The notes: generated by a model from the letters alone, not told the origin. A DNA stretch of 37,012 nucleotides from JAUYIV01 sp035464675 (GCA_035464675.1 DATHSA010000065.1:1-37012); one strand, 5' to 3'. Counted from the stretch's first letter, positions 14,131-23,284 are shown. Translations and numbers: made by a program.

Positions 14131-15291
14131 TTGACCCGCACAGTGAACCCTGCGACCACGGTCGACGTCGAGGCCGCTCTCCGCGGCGTCGTCGATCCCG
14201 AGCTCGGCGGCGACGTCGTCGAGTTGGGGATGGTGCGCGGGATCACCATCGAGGACGGCGTCGCCACGATTCAGGTCGCCCTGACGATCGCCGCCTGCCC
14301 GATGCGCGATCAGATCGAGAGCGACGTCAAGCGCAAGGTGACCGCCCTCCCCGGCATCGAGAAGACCGAGGTCCAGGTCACCGCCATGACCGACTCCCAG
14401 CGGTCCGAACTGATGTCGGTCGCCCGCAAGCGGGCCCGGGAGAATGCCACCACCACCCAGGTCAGTCCGCTCACCCGGGTCATCGCCGTGGGTTCGGGAA
14501 AGGGCGGAGTCGGCAAGTCGTCGATCGCGGTCAACCTCGCCGTGGCCCTCCAGCGGGCCGGGTTCACGGTGGGTCTTCTCGACGCCGACATCTGGGGGTT
14601 CTCGGTGCCCCGCATGCTCGGAGCCACCGACCGGCTCAAGGCCAACGAGGACCGCAAGATCGTCCCCATAGACGCCGACGGGGTGCAACTGGTCTCGACA
14701 GGCCTCCTCGTCGACACCGAGGAGACGGCGCTGATGTGGCGCGGCCTCATGCTCACCAAGGCCCTCGAGCAGTTCCTCCAGGACGTCGCCTGGGACCAGT
14801 CGCTCGACTACCTGGTACTCGACATGCCACCGGGGACCGGCGACATCCAGATGGCGCTGGCCCGCCTGCTCCCACAGGCGGAGATGGTCGTCGTCACCAC
14901 CCCGCAGAAGGCCGCACAGAAGGTGGCCGCTCGGGTCGCCGACATGGCCCGACGGTCCTACATGCCCGTGGTCGGAGTCATCGAGAACATGGCCGGCTTC
15001 ACGACCGAGGAGGGCACCCATTACGACCTGTTCGGGTCGGGGGGCGGCAGGGCACTCGCCGACGACCTTGGCGTGCCGCTCATCGCCAGCGTGCCGCTCG
15101 ACCCGATGGTGGTCTCCGGCGGCGACGAGGGCTCACCGGTGGTGTCCGCTCATCCCCAGGCGCCATCGGCGCAGGCGATCATCGCCGCCGCCGCCCGGAT
15201 CGTGGAGCTGGTCCCCCCCGCCGAGGACGAGACCTGCACGGCTCGCATCGCCGTGCTCATGGAGCAGTTGGAGGGAAAGGCCGGGAGCTGA
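14131..15291 (+). CDS. Mrp/NBP35-family Fe-S carrier ATPase with N-terminal MIP18 (DUF59) domain
   Basis: A 386-residue protein if read from TTG 14131; GTG 14143 is a close alternative and no strong ribosome binding site decides. Residues 1 to about 95 form the MIP18/DUF59 domain (GVVDPELGGDVVELGMVRG). The ATPase follows: VGSGKGGVGKSS is the deviant Walker A with the signature lysine (about residues 120-131), LLDADIWG follows, and LDMPPGTGD is Walker B. Mrp proteins load Fe-S clusters in an ATP-dependent way. The usual C-x-x-C near the C-terminus is not seen: only one Cys, in EDETCTAR, is present there. Its stop overlaps the next gene by one base (TGATG). Confidence 0.9.
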   Translation: MTRTVNPATTVDVEAALRGVVDPELGGDVVELGMVRGITIEDGVATIQVALTIAACPMRDQIESDVKRKVTALPGIEKTEVQVTAMTDSQRSELMSVARKRARENATTTQVSPLTRVIAVGSGKGGVGKSSIAVNLAVALQRAGFTVGLLDADIWGFSVPRMLGATDRLKANEDRKIVPIDADGVQLVSTGLLVDTEETALMWRGLMLTKALEQFLQDVAWDQSLDYLVLDMPPGTGDIQMALARLLPQAEMVVVTTPQKAAQKVAARVADMARRSYMPVVGVIENMAGFTTEEGTHYDLFGSGGGRALADDLGVPLIASVPLDPMVVSGGDEGSPVVSAHPQAPSAQAIIAAAARIVELVPPAEDETCTARIAVLMEQLEGKAGS

Positions 15292-15740
15292 TGGTGACGG
15301 TCAGGGCGGCGAGTCGCGACGACACGGCGGTGTGGCTCGAGATGCGCCGCGATCTCTGGCCCGACGACGCCGCGGAGGAACATCGTGCCGAGATCGAGCG
15401 CTACTTCTCCGGCGCGGCGCCCACGATCCACATGGTGCTCGTCGCCGTCGATGCCGACGACGCCCCGGCCGGGTTCGCCGAGCTGTCGCTGCGCCCTTAC
15501 GCCGAGGGCTGCACGACCAGCCCCGTCGCATACCTCGAGGGGTGGTACGTGACCCCGATGGCGAGAGGCGCCGGTGTCGGCGGTGCGCTCATCGCGGCAG
15601 CCGAAGAGTGGGGGCGATCGCGAGGCTGCTCGGAGTTCGCCTCTGACACCGAGGTGGACAACGACGTGAGTGCCCGTGCCCATCTCGCCCTCGGCTTCGA
15701 GGATGTGGGTTTCGTGCGGTGCTTCAGGAAGCCCCTGTAG
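15291..15740 (+). CDS. GNAT acetyltransferase resembling AAC(6')-type enzymes
   Basis: A 149-residue protein from ATG 15291, translationally coupled to mrp through TGATG. It opens VTVRAASRDDTAVWLEMRRDLWPD, and YFSGAAP and the GFAELSLRPYAEGC strand also recall aminoglycoside 6'-N-acetyltransferases. The acetyl-CoA loop is MARGAGVGGALI. The C-terminal EFASDTEVDNDVS and GFEDVGFVRCFRK complete the AAC(6')-like pattern. A core-genome copy coupled to mrp suggests a housekeeping or intrinsic role, not acquired resistance; aminoglycoside activity is not demonstrated by sequence. Confidence 0.85.
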   Translation: MVTVRAASRDDTAVWLEMRRDLWPDDAAEEHRAEIERYFSGAAPTIHMVLVAVDADDAPAGFAELSLRPYAEGCTTSPVAYLEGWYVTPMARGAGVGGALIAAAEEWGRSRGCSEFASDTEVDNDVSARAHLALGFEDVGFVRCFRKPL

Positions 15741-15827
15741 AGGCTGCCCCTCGAACCGAGGAACCTCGCGACGAAGACGACGGTCGCCACCCGCGCGACG
15801 GCGAAGGTCGTCGGACGATGGACCCGA

Positions 15828-16910
15828 TCAACGGCAGAGCGCGACCAGCAGCTGATACGGATTCGTGAGGGGGCCGCCACCGGGCTGATATCCGAGGTGG
15901 AGATGCGGAACGCTCGAAGCTCCGGTGTTCCCCACGTAGGCCACGATCTGTTTCACCGCGACCCGGCTCCCCACCTCGCTGCCCGCGGCGTATCCGTTCA
16001 GGTGGGCGTAGTAGTAGATGTCACCCGAGTCGCCCCTGATGTACATCCCGTTCCCGCCGGCCCAGTGATAGCCGCGCTGGATCACGTAGCCGTTCTCCAT
16101 CGCCGCCACCGGGGTTCCCACCGCGGCGATCATGTCGGTGCCGTGGTGATACCCGTTTCGGTAGGGGCGGGGCTCCAGCCAGGAGTCACGGAAGGTGTGG
16201 GCGCCGACCACCGGACATGTCCGCCCGTTGGGATCGACGAACGCGCTGCTGGCGTAGGCGGTGTTCTGTGCGGCTGCCGCAGCGGCGGCTGCGGCGGCGG
16301 CGCGGCGACGTCGCTCCGCCTCGGCCCGGCGGGCAGCCTCCTCCTGTTGCCACTGGCCGTAGAGAGCCTGGTACTCCTCGTTGTACTGCTCCAGTTCGGC
16401 GGTGAGGTGCTCGGCGATGCGCGCAGCCTCCTCGGCGAGGGCCTCCTGCTCGGCGGCGAGGGTCTCGAACTGGGCCTCCAGTGAGGCCCGGTCCTCCTGG
16501 AGGTAGATCAGCTCGTTTACGGCGTCGTTGTCGGTGTCGACGACCACGCCGAGGTAGGCGGTCTTGGTCTCGTGGCGGGCCACGCCTTCAGGGCTGACCG
16601 CAGCCTGGGTGGCGTCGGCGCCGGCGCTGATGTACATCTCGCGCGCCCGGTCGCGGGCGGCGAATCCTGCGAGGACGATCTGGCGATCGCGGTTGGCCAT
16701 CTCCCTCTGGATTCGGGCGATACGGTTCTCGAACTCGGCCTGCTGAACCAGGATTGCATCGAGCCTGGCGAGCTCGTCCTCGAGCGCGGACGACTGCTCG
16801 TTCACCTTGTCGCGAGCCTCACGGAGTTCGTCCTGAGTGACCTCTGCACCAACCGGGGCTGCAGTGACCATGAGCAGCAGCGCCACGAGCGCCGTCACAA
16901 TCCTGCGCAC
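15828..16910 (-). CDS. Secreted M23 metallopeptidase with coiled coil (murein hydrolase or activator)
   Basis: A 360-residue protein from ATG 16908-16910. A signal peptide (MRRIVTALVALLLMVTAAPV, cleavage near GAE) is followed by a long charged coiled coil (about residues 25-200, heptad-rich EELAR/EQEALAEEA), a run of about eleven alanines, and a C-terminal M23/LytM domain. Metal ligands are seen in HHGTDM and PHLHLG, so the peptidase site looks intact. The layout is that of EnvC/NlpD/RipA-type cell-wall proteins acting outside the membrane in daughter-cell separation. It is a paralogue of the next gene upstream (17015-18214), separated by 104 bp. Confidence 0.9.
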   Translation of the reverse strand: MRRIVTALVALLLMVTAAPVGAEVTQDELREARDKVNEQSSALEDELARLDAILVQQAEFENRIARIQREMANRDRQIVLAGFAARDRAREMYISAGADATQAAVSPEGVARHETKTAYLGVVVDTDNDAVNELIYLQEDRASLEAQFETLAAEQEALAEEAARIAEHLTAELEQYNEEYQALYGQWQQEEAARRAEAERRRRAAAAAAAAAAAQNTAYASSAFVDPNGRTCPVVGAHTFRDSWLEPRPYRNGYHHGTDMIAAVGTPVAAMENGYVIQRGYHWAGGNGMYIRGDSGDIYYYAHLNGYAAGSEVGSRVAVKQIVAYVGNTGASSVPHLHLGYQPGGGPLTNPYQLLVALCR

Positions 16911-17014
16911 TTTGTGAACTCTCCCCAGTCCGCCGTCGGCGAAAGACTAACGGGGGACGGGGACAAGGCACCTGTTCGGGCCAACCGCACCCCGCGACGG
17001 TGCGGGAACCGCTC

Positions 17015-18214
17015 CTAGCCGCAGAGTTCGAGCACGATCGGATAAGGGTTGGCATAGGCCCCGCCGTCCGGCTGCCACCCAAGATGCAGGTGAGGGACGT
17101 TGGCGTTGCCGCTGGTACCCACATAACCGACGCGCTGCCCCACCTCGACACGGAGGCCGTCCACGAGGCCCGACACGTACGCACTGAGATGGGCGTAGTA
17201 CCAGACGTCGCCACTGTCACCCCGGATGTAGAGGCCGAGGCCCCCGTCGCTGTGCCAGTTCGGGCTCCAGATGTAGCCCGACTCGATGGCAACGAGGGGG
17301 GTTCCGTAGGCAGCGAGCATGTCGACACCCTTGTGGGTGCGGCCCCCCGACCGTGGCGCTCCCCACGAGTCGGTGAACGTGGTGGCTCCGTCGACGGGGC
17401 AAGCCATCCCCGTCGGCGACTGGGGCAGCACGATCACGGTGGTGCTCGTCGACGACGTCGCGATCGTGGTCGTGGGAGCCTGTGTCGTCGTCGTCGCCGG
17501 AGGGGGCTGCGTGGTCGCCGGAGTGATCGGAGTCGTCGTGGTCGTCGGCGGTGCGGTCGTCGTGGTCGACGTCGCGAGGAACTCCTGGCGGCGACGCTCC
17601 TCGTCCGCGATCCGGATCCGCTCCGCCTCCTCGGCGTCCCAGGCGTCCCTGATCGCCCGGTACTCGGCGTTGGCGGTCTCCAGCTCCTCGTAGATCTCGT
17701 CGAGCAACGTCTCCATCTCCTGACGGAGTGCGGTCTGCTCGGCGGCAGCCGCGTCCACCAGGGCCTGCTGCTGCTGGTAGTCGCGCCGGGAGGTCTCGAG
17801 GCGGTTCACCAGCTCGCGATCGGTCTGCGACACCGACTCGAGGTACACATAACGTGCCGGGAGGGTGGAGACGTCGTCGGTGATCACGTTCGTCGCAGCG
17901 GACCCGGCGGTCATGTACATCTCGGCGGCCCGGTCGCGGGCGGTCCGGCGCGCCAGCACGACGTCGCGCTCCCGAGCCGAAAGCTCCACGAGGAGTCGTT
18001 GGAGGCGGTCGTGGAGCACGGCCTCCTCGGCGACCACCTCGTCATACCGGTCGACCTGTTCCTCGAGACGGGCCTGAACCTCGCGCAGCTGCTCGCGCGC
18101 CGCCACGACCTCCTCTTCGGTGACATCGCCGGCTGCCGCTGGAAGTGCGGTGAGCAAAGACGCCATCAGGGCCACCAGAGCGGACCACAGGGCAAGCGCC
18201 CGACGCCGGCTCAT
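17015..18214 (-). CDS. Secreted M23 metallopeptidase with coiled coil and Thr/Pro linker
   Basis: A 399-residue protein from ATG 18212-18214, with GGAGG seven bases upstream. It has a signal peptide (ALWSALVALMASLLTALPAA), a coiled coil to about residue 200, a Thr/Pro-rich linker (TTTTAPPTTTTTP, repeated) that probably spans the wall, and an M23 domain with THKGVDM and PHLHLG ligands. Its ATGA start overlaps the stop of the metallo-beta-lactamase-fold gene, so it is the third gene of that operon. Same architecture as 15828-16910 except for the linker, which points to an old tandem duplication. Confidence 0.9.
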   Translation of the reverse strand: MSRRRALALWSALVALMASLLTALPAAAGDVTEEEVVAAREQLREVQARLEEQVDRYDEVVAEEAVLHDRLQRLLVELSARERDVVLARRTARDRAAEMYMTAGSAATNVITDDVSTLPARYVYLESVSQTDRELVNRLETSRRDYQQQQALVDAAAAEQTALRQEMETLLDEIYEELETANAEYRAIRDAWDAEEAERIRIADEERRRQEFLATSTTTTAPPTTTTTPITPATTQPPPATTTTQAPTTTIATSSTSTTVIVLPQSPTGMACPVDGATTFTDSWGAPRSGGRTHKGVDMLAAYGTPLVAIESGYIWSPNWHSDGGLGLYIRGDSGDVWYYAHLSAYVSGLVDGLRVEVGQRVGYVGTSGNANVPHLHLGWQPDGGAYANPYPIVLELCG

Positions 18215-18990
18215 GGTGTCGCCTCCACCGGGGCATGCCATCCGAGTTCGGGGGACGGAAAGCGCACCGACCCCTCGGCGGCCAGCTTCCTGAGGTGGGC
18301 ATTGACGGACAGCGCGGCGGCCGGATGGAGTGCGGGGTCGACGTCCTGGTACACAGCCGCCACCACCTCCCCCACCGTCGCGGCGCCGTTAGCGACCGCT
18401 TGCCGGACCTGGCGCTCTCGATCCTCGCGATGGGTTATGTACTCCGCGATGAGAGCCTCAGGATCCTCGACCACAGGGCCGTGCCCCGGGTAGATCCGGG
18501 AGATCCCGATGCCCTGGAGCGCGCGCAGCGACGACATGTAGTCGGCCATGTCTTCGACGATCACCGTCGAGCCGCCCATGATGTGATCTCCTGTGAACAG
18601 CGCGTCGCCGACGCGATAACACGTCGAGTCCGGCGTATGCCCCGGAGTGGCGATCGCCATCGCCGCAGAGTCGCCGAACTCCACACGATCACCATCGGCC
18701 ATCACATGGTCGGGCCTGAAGTGGGGACCGGGCGCCCGCCCGATCGCACGCACGCCCAGGGCCGAGGCAAGACCGTTCGCCGCCGGCGCATGATCGGGAT
18801 GGGTGTGGGTGACCAGGACGGCTCTCGGCGTCAGCCCCTCGAGCGCCTTGCGGATGGCTTCGATGTGCTCGGCGATCTCCGGGCCAGGGTCGACGACGAG
18901 CGCCTCCCGCTCCGAAGACACGACCCAGGTGTTGGTCCCGGGTCCCGTCATGAGGGAGGGGTTCGGCGCGAGGACCAGCCGGACATTCAT
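18211..18990 (-). CDS. Metallo-beta-lactamase-fold hydrolase (LACTB2-like)
   Basis: A 259-residue protein from ATG 18988-18990. The zinc-binding motif THTHPDHAPAA (H-x-H-x-D-H) lies near residue 64, later ligands in TPGHTPDS and FTGDHIM, and a C-terminal YPGHGPVV. A C-terminal winged-helix-like tail (AALSVNAHLRKLAAEGSVRF) is typical of the LACTB2/endoribonuclease-like subgroup. Substrates in the family range from thioesters to RNA; which applies here is unknown. Coupled by ATGA overlaps to both the Nudix gene before it and the M23 gene after it. Confidence 0.88.
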   Translation of the reverse strand: MNVRLVLAPNPSLMTGPGTNTWVVSSEREALVVDPGPEIAEHIEAIRKALEGLTPRAVLVTHTHPDHAPAANGLASALGVRAIGRAPGPHFRPDHVMADGDRVEFGDSAAMAIATPGHTPDSTCYRVGDALFTGDHIMGGSTVIVEDMADYMSSLRALQGIGISRIYPGHGPVVEDPEALIAEYITHREDRERQVRQAVANGAATVGEVVAAVYQDVDPALHPAAALSVNAHLRKLAAEGSVRFPSPELGWHAPVEATP

Positions 18991-19706
18991 CTGGCTTCTT
19001 CCGGAGGATCCGGCAGCACCACCTGCATCGAGCCATCCGAGCCGACGGTCGTCCGGGGTTCGATGCGATACGGCCGGGCAGCACGGGCGTGGGCGACGAC
19101 CTCCCCGGCGGTCTCGAAGCGGGCGAGGAGCTCGAGATGGACTCGCGTCGGGAACTCGACCTGCCACTCCCCGGCGTCGGCTGCGGCGAGGGCGGCAACG
19201 GGCTCCACCCATTCCGCGTCGAAGACCTCGCGCCGATCGGAGGCGGCCTCGGTGCCCGCCGCGACGGCGACGACATAGAACCGTGTATCGAAGCGCCGGG
19301 GAGGGCCGACCGGCGTCACCCAATTGCTCAGGTACTCGAGGCGGCGGGCGTCGAGCACGGCACCGTGGCGGTCGAGGAGCCGGAAGAGAGCCTCCCCTTC
19401 CTCGCCATTCACAGAGGGAGGGTCGGGACTGAGGAGGACTCCGGCCTCCTCGGCCAGCTCCCGGACTGCAGCCGATCGCCACGGCAGCTCCTCCGGGTCG
19501 CCGTCCCAGCCCACGACGCGGCCGGCCAGAGGCCCGCGATCGACCGCGTCCATGGCGCCGCCGGGGAAGACATGGGCACCACCCATGAAGGTGGCGTCGC
19601 GATCACGCCGCACCATCAGCACCTCGAACCCCCGGGCACGGGGGTGGAGAGCGAGCACTGTGGCCGCGGGCCGGATGGGCACGTCCGCCGACGCCTGAGA
19701 GTCCAC
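18987..19706 (-). CDS. Nudix hydrolase (NUDT19/RPP-like)
   Basis: A 239-residue protein from GTG 19704-19706. The Nudix box is split by an insertion, as in NUDT7/19-type coenzyme A diphosphatases: HVFPGGAMDAVD, then 25 or so residues later RELAEEAGVL, which supplies the R-E-x-x-E-E-x-G core. The start VRRDRDATFMGG is the usual first strand. Likely hydrolyses a nucleoside diphosphate derivative; the exact substrate is not readable. It is the first gene of a four-base-overlap operon with the MBL-fold and M23 genes, and its start is 36 bp from the divergent selA. Confidence 0.88.
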   Translation of the reverse strand: MDSQASADVPIRPAATVLALHPRARGFEVLMVRRDRDATFMGGAHVFPGGAMDAVDRGPLAGRVVGWDGDPEELPWRSAAVRELAEEAGVLLSPDPPSVNGEEGEALFRLLDRHGAVLDARRLEYLSNWVTPVGPPRRFDTRFYVVAVAAGTEAASDRREVFDAEWVEPVAALAAADAGEWQVEFPTRVHLELLARFETAGEVVAHARAARPYRIEPRTTVGSDGSMQVVLPDPPEEAR

Positions 19707-19742
19707 GGCTCTCGAATATAGGTCGGCTTGTAGGCTGTGCCT

Positions 19743-21062
19743 ATGGGCCTGCATCCCCCCTCGATCGATGCGCTGGCCTCCTCCCTCGACGACGGGACGC
19801 TGCCCCGGGCTCTGCTGATCGAGGTTGCGAGGGAGAGCGTCGCCGCCTGGCGACGCGACCGGGACCAGGATCCCGCCGAGACCGCGCGCCAGCTGGTCGC
19901 CGGGTTGGCAAGGATGAGGCCGGGACGCGTCATCAACGCCACGGGCGTCCTGCTCCACACCAACCTGGGAAGGGCGCCCCAGCACGAGCATGCCGCCGCT
20001 GCCGCCGCCGAAGCCGCGACGTCGTATGCCGCCCTCGAATTGGACCTCGAGACCGGGTCGCGCGGGGGCCGGGGGGCCTACGCCGAACGTCTCGCCGCTG
20101 CCGTCACCGGGGCGGAGGCTGCTCTGGTGGTCAACAACAACGCCGGGGCACTGCTCCTGGCCGTGGCTGCGCTGGCGGGCGGATCGGAGGTCGTCGTGTC
20201 GCGCGGCGAGCAGATCGAGATCGGGGGGTCGTTCCGCCTGCCCGAACTGATCGGTGCCTCGGGAGCAACCGCGGTCGAAGTGGGCACCACCAATCGCACC
20301 CGCCCCAAGGACTATGCACGCGCCATGGGTCGAGCGACCGGCGCCCTCCTCAAGGTGCATCCGTCCAACTACCGGATCGAAGGCTTCGCCGAGGAGGCCG
20401 GCTATACGGAACTGGGGGCGATGGCCCGGGAGCACGGTATCCCGCTGGTGGCCGACATCGGCAGCGGCCTTCTCGACGAGCGAGTCCCCTGGCTCGACGG
20501 CCCACCACCGTCCTGGCTCGAAGGAGAGCCGGGAGCCCGCCAGACACTCGAGCGGGGCGCCGACCTGGTGCTCTTCTCCGGGGACAAGCTCCTGGGCGGT
20601 CCCCAGGCCGGCATTGCGGTCGGGTCCGAACGGATCGTCGAACGGCTCCGCTCGCATCCCCTGGCCCGGGCGGTCCGGATCGGTGGGCCGGAGCTCGCGG
20701 CCCTCGCCGCCACCCTCGAGCTCTACGCGTCGGGGCAGGGCGCCGAGGTGCCGTTCTGGCGCATGGCGTCCCTCTCGGCGGAAGCCATCGCCGATCGATC
20801 CCGGGCGGTGCTCTCCGATTCGGGCGTCGACGGTGAGATCGTGGACAGCCTCTCCGTCCCGGGAGCCGGGACGGCCCCCGGGCGCGGGATCCCCGGCCCG
20901 GCGATCGCCATTTCCGATGACGCGGCCTGGCGGGGTCTTCTCGACGGAGCCCCGCCGGTGATCGCCCGTCGGGAAGACCACAGGGTCCAGATCGATCTGA
21001 GGGCCGTCGCCCCGAGCGACGACCGCCTCGTCTCGGAGGCACTCACCCGCGCATGCCGGTGA
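19743..21062 (+). CDS. selA: L-seryl-tRNA(Sec) selenium transferase
   Basis: A 439-residue protein, full length for SelA. ATG 19743 is used; a GTG two codons earlier is possible. This PLP enzyme converts seryl-tRNA(Sec) to selenocysteinyl-tRNA(Sec) using selenophosphate. Signatures: the N-terminal RVINATGVLLHTNLGRAP, ALELDLETGSRGGR, VVNNNAGALLLAV and the PLP lysine K282 in LFSGDKLLGGPQ. It overlaps the selB start by ten bases, so the two are co-transcribed and coupled. The promoter must lie in the 36-bp gap to the Nudix gene or within that gene. A matching tRNA(Sec) and selD are not in the window. Confidence 0.96.
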   Translation: MGLHPPSIDALASSLDDGTLPRALLIEVARESVAAWRRDRDQDPAETARQLVAGLARMRPGRVINATGVLLHTNLGRAPQHEHAAAAAAEAATSYAALELDLETGSRGGRGAYAERLAAAVTGAEAALVVNNNAGALLLAVAALAGGSEVVVSRGEQIEIGGSFRLPELIGASGATAVEVGTTNRTRPKDYARAMGRATGALLKVHPSNYRIEGFAEEAGYTELGAMAREHGIPLVADIGSGLLDERVPWLDGPPPSWLEGEPGARQTLERGADLVLFSGDKLLGGPQAGIAVGSERIVERLRSHPLARAVRIGGPELAALAATLELYASGQGAEVPFWRMASLSAEAIADRSRAVLSDSGVDGEIVDSLSVPGAGTAPGRGIPGPAIAISDDAAWRGLLDGAPPVIARREDHRVQIDLRAVAPSDDRLVSEALTRACR

Positions 21063-22825
21063 TCGCCACGGCGGGCCACGTCGACCACGGCAAGTCGACG
21101 CTCGTCATCGCCCTCACCGGCCGGGACCCCGACCGCTGGGACGAGGAGAAGCGACGCGGCCTGACCATCGACCTGGGATTCGCCTGGACGCGCCTCGGTA
21201 CTCGTGACGTGGGCTTCGTCGACGTCCCCGGCCACGAACGATTCGTCAAGAACATGCTCGCCGGGGTCGACGGCGCCGACGCAGCGCTGTTCGTGGTCGC
21301 CGCCGATGAGGGGTGGATGCCGCAGTCCGAGGAGCACCTGGCGGTCCTCGATCTCATCGGAGTCGACCGTGGCGTCGTGGCCCTCACCCGTGCCGACCTC
21401 GTCGACGAGGATCGTTTGGAACTCGCCGGTCTGGAGGTAGCGGAGCGCCTCGAGGACACCGGACTCGACGGCTCCGAGATCATCCCGACGGCGGCGCCCG
21501 ATGGAGTTGGCATCGATCGGCTGCGCAACGCACTCACCGGGATCCTCGACGGAATCGACATCACCGACCGGGGGAGGCCCCGCCTCTGGATCGATCGTGC
21601 CTTCAGCATCGGCGGGGCGGGGACCATCGTCACCGGAACCCTGCTGGGCGGCTCCATCGCGGTGGGCGACGCCCTCCGCGTCCATCCCGACGGCGCGCAG
21701 GTCAGGGTGCGCGGCCTCCAGGTGCACGAGACCGAGGTGGAGCGCGCCCTCCCGGGCAACCGCACCGCCGTCAACCTCGCCGGCGCCGACAGATCGGAAC
21801 TCGGACGCGGCATGATGCTTGGCCGTGCGGAACAGTGGCGACCTACGCGACGTTTCGTCTCGGCGCTGCAGGCAGTGCGCGGGCTGTCCCCCGGAGATAG
21901 GGGGTCGCACCACCTCCACGCCGGCAGCGGAGCGTGGCCCGCTCGGGTGCGAACGGTCGATCGGGCCAACGACCGCTGGATCGCCCTGATCGAGACCGAT
22001 GACCCTGTGCCTCTCGCTGCCGGCGACCGACTCGTCCTCCGTGAGGTCGGAAGAAGCGCAGTGGTGGCGGGCGGGGCCGTGCTCGATCCACACCCCGCCC
22101 GGCGTGCCCGTGCCGTGCGCGCCTCGATGGATCGACTCGCTCGGGTCACCGCCGACCCGGACGAGGTCGCCGCCGGCCTGCTCGCGGTGCGAGGCGTCGC
22201 CCGTCTCGCGGACCTGACTGCGGACTCCAGTGGTGGCCACCCCGAGGGCGCAGTGGTCGCAGGAGAATTGGCGGTGTCCGCAGGGACGCTTGCAGATCTG
22301 TCCGAACGGGCGGTGCGGGCTGCGCGTGACTTCCACGAGCAGTACCCGTTCCGGCCCGGTCTGCCCGTCGCCAGCCTCGCCCGGGACCTGGGCGTCGACG
22401 CCTCGACCCTCGCCGCGATCGCCGGGTCCCTGCATGGGCTGGTGTCGGATGGCACGACGGTGCGATTGAAAGAGCACCGCCCTCAGGAGGTCGCCGCCTC
22501 CGACCGGGCCTGGGATGAGGCCCGGAGGGTGCTCGTCGAATCCGGGGCGACGCCGCCGGCGATGGGCGATCTCGGGCTGGAGCGGGATGCCCTGGGCGCT
22601 CTGCTGAGGTCCGGTGCGCTCATCGGAGTCGCCGACTTCGCCTACCTCCCGGAAACCCTCGACGAGATCGTGGCCGCGGTGGAAGGCCTGTCGGATGGAT
22701 TCACCGTCGCCGAGTTCCGCGACGCCCTCGGCATCACGCGGAAGCACGCAATCCCGCTGCTGGAATGGATGGACGAGCGGGGGATCACCCGCCGCCAGGG
22801 CGACGGGCGGACCGTCAGACGGTAG
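21053..22825 (+). CDS. selB: Selenocysteine-specific elongation factor
   Basis: A 590-residue protein from ATG 21053, inside the end of selA. The GTPase domain has G1 GHVDHGKS (residues 8-15), G2 region RRGLTIDLGFA, G3 DVPGHE and G4 TRAD in place of NKxD, which is usual for SelB. Domains II and III follow, then C-terminal winged helices (LARDLGVDASTLAAIAG; FRDALGITRKHAIPLLEWMD) that bind the SECIS hairpin of the mRNA. It delivers selenocysteinyl-tRNA to the ribosome at UGA codons. Its last eleven bases overlap the convergent whiB gene. Confidence 0.96.
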   Translation: MPVIATAGHVDHGKSTLVIALTGRDPDRWDEEKRRGLTIDLGFAWTRLGTRDVGFVDVPGHERFVKNMLAGVDGADAALFVVAADEGWMPQSEEHLAVLDLIGVDRGVVALTRADLVDEDRLELAGLEVAERLEDTGLDGSEIIPTAAPDGVGIDRLRNALTGILDGIDITDRGRPRLWIDRAFSIGGAGTIVTGTLLGGSIAVGDALRVHPDGAQVRVRGLQVHETEVERALPGNRTAVNLAGADRSELGRGMMLGRAEQWRPTRRFVSALQAVRGLSPGDRGSHHLHAGSGAWPARVRTVDRANDRWIALIETDDPVPLAAGDRLVLREVGRSAVVAGGAVLDPHPARRARAVRASMDRLARVTADPDEVAAGLLAVRGVARLADLTADSSGGHPEGAVVAGELAVSAGTLADLSERAVRAARDFHEQYPFRPGLPVASLARDLGVDASTLAAIAGSLHGLVSDGTTVRLKEHRPQEVAASDRAWDEARRVLVESGATPPAMGDLGLERDALGALLRSGALIGVADFAYLPETLDEIVAAVEGLSDGFTVAEFRDALGITRKHAIPLLEWMDERGITRRQGDGRTVRR

Positions 22826-23087
22826 CCCCGCGCTTCGCAGCGACCTGCCGGCGTTCGGTCTCGGTGTAGCCGCCCCAGATCCCGTACGGCTCCCGGATCT
22901 CGATGGCGAACTCGAGGCACTCCACCTTCACCGGGCATACGGAGCAGATCGCCTTCGCCTTGTGCTCGCGGCGCTCTCGCTCCTCTTTTCGCTCGGCGTG
23001 ACTCGGCGGAAAGAACAAATACGAGTGATTCCCCCGGCAGAGCCCCTTCATCTGCCAGGAACGATCGACGGACGCCACGTCCAACAC
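22815..23087 (-). CDS. WhiB-family 4Fe-4S transcriptional regulator
   Basis: A 90-residue protein from a GTG start at 23085-23087. The four cluster cysteines are present: one in GLCRGN and three in CSVCPVKVEC. The turn GIWGG and a basic C-terminal tail (RRQVAAKRG) complete the WhiB pattern. These proteins sense redox or nitric oxide and bind sigma factor to control development, stress or resistance genes; they occur only in actinobacteria and their phages, which places the organism. Which paralogue this is (WhiB1, WhiB2 and so on) cannot be decided. It is convergent with selB. Confidence 0.95.
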   Translation of the reverse strand: MLDVASVDRSWQMKGLCRGNHSYLFFPPSHAERKEERERREHKAKAICSVCPVKVECLEFAIEIREPYGIWGGYTETERRQVAAKRGATV

Positions 23088-23284
23088 TGCGCTTCTCCTC
23101 CCAGACGCCAGGCGGCGCCGGACGCTAACAGGCGATCACCGTCGAGGCCAGGGAGGAAATGGCATTACAGCCGCCGGCGTCCCGCGGCCAGACACGTCGT
23201 GGCGGACGGCGACCGCGTTCAGCGTCTCCGTTGCGGTCGGCACGCGCTTGCTGTTTGACCTGAGTGCAGTGACCGAAGCCGGCC

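Noticed and set aside
18991..22747. Very long open frames antisense to selA and selB
   Set aside because: They are GC-rich shadow frames with charged low-complexity translation; SelA and SelB are unmistakable on the other strand.
23088..23284. tRNA(Sec) gene near selAB
   Set aside because: No cloverleaf with a long acceptor/variable arm and UCA anticodon could be built in this gap.
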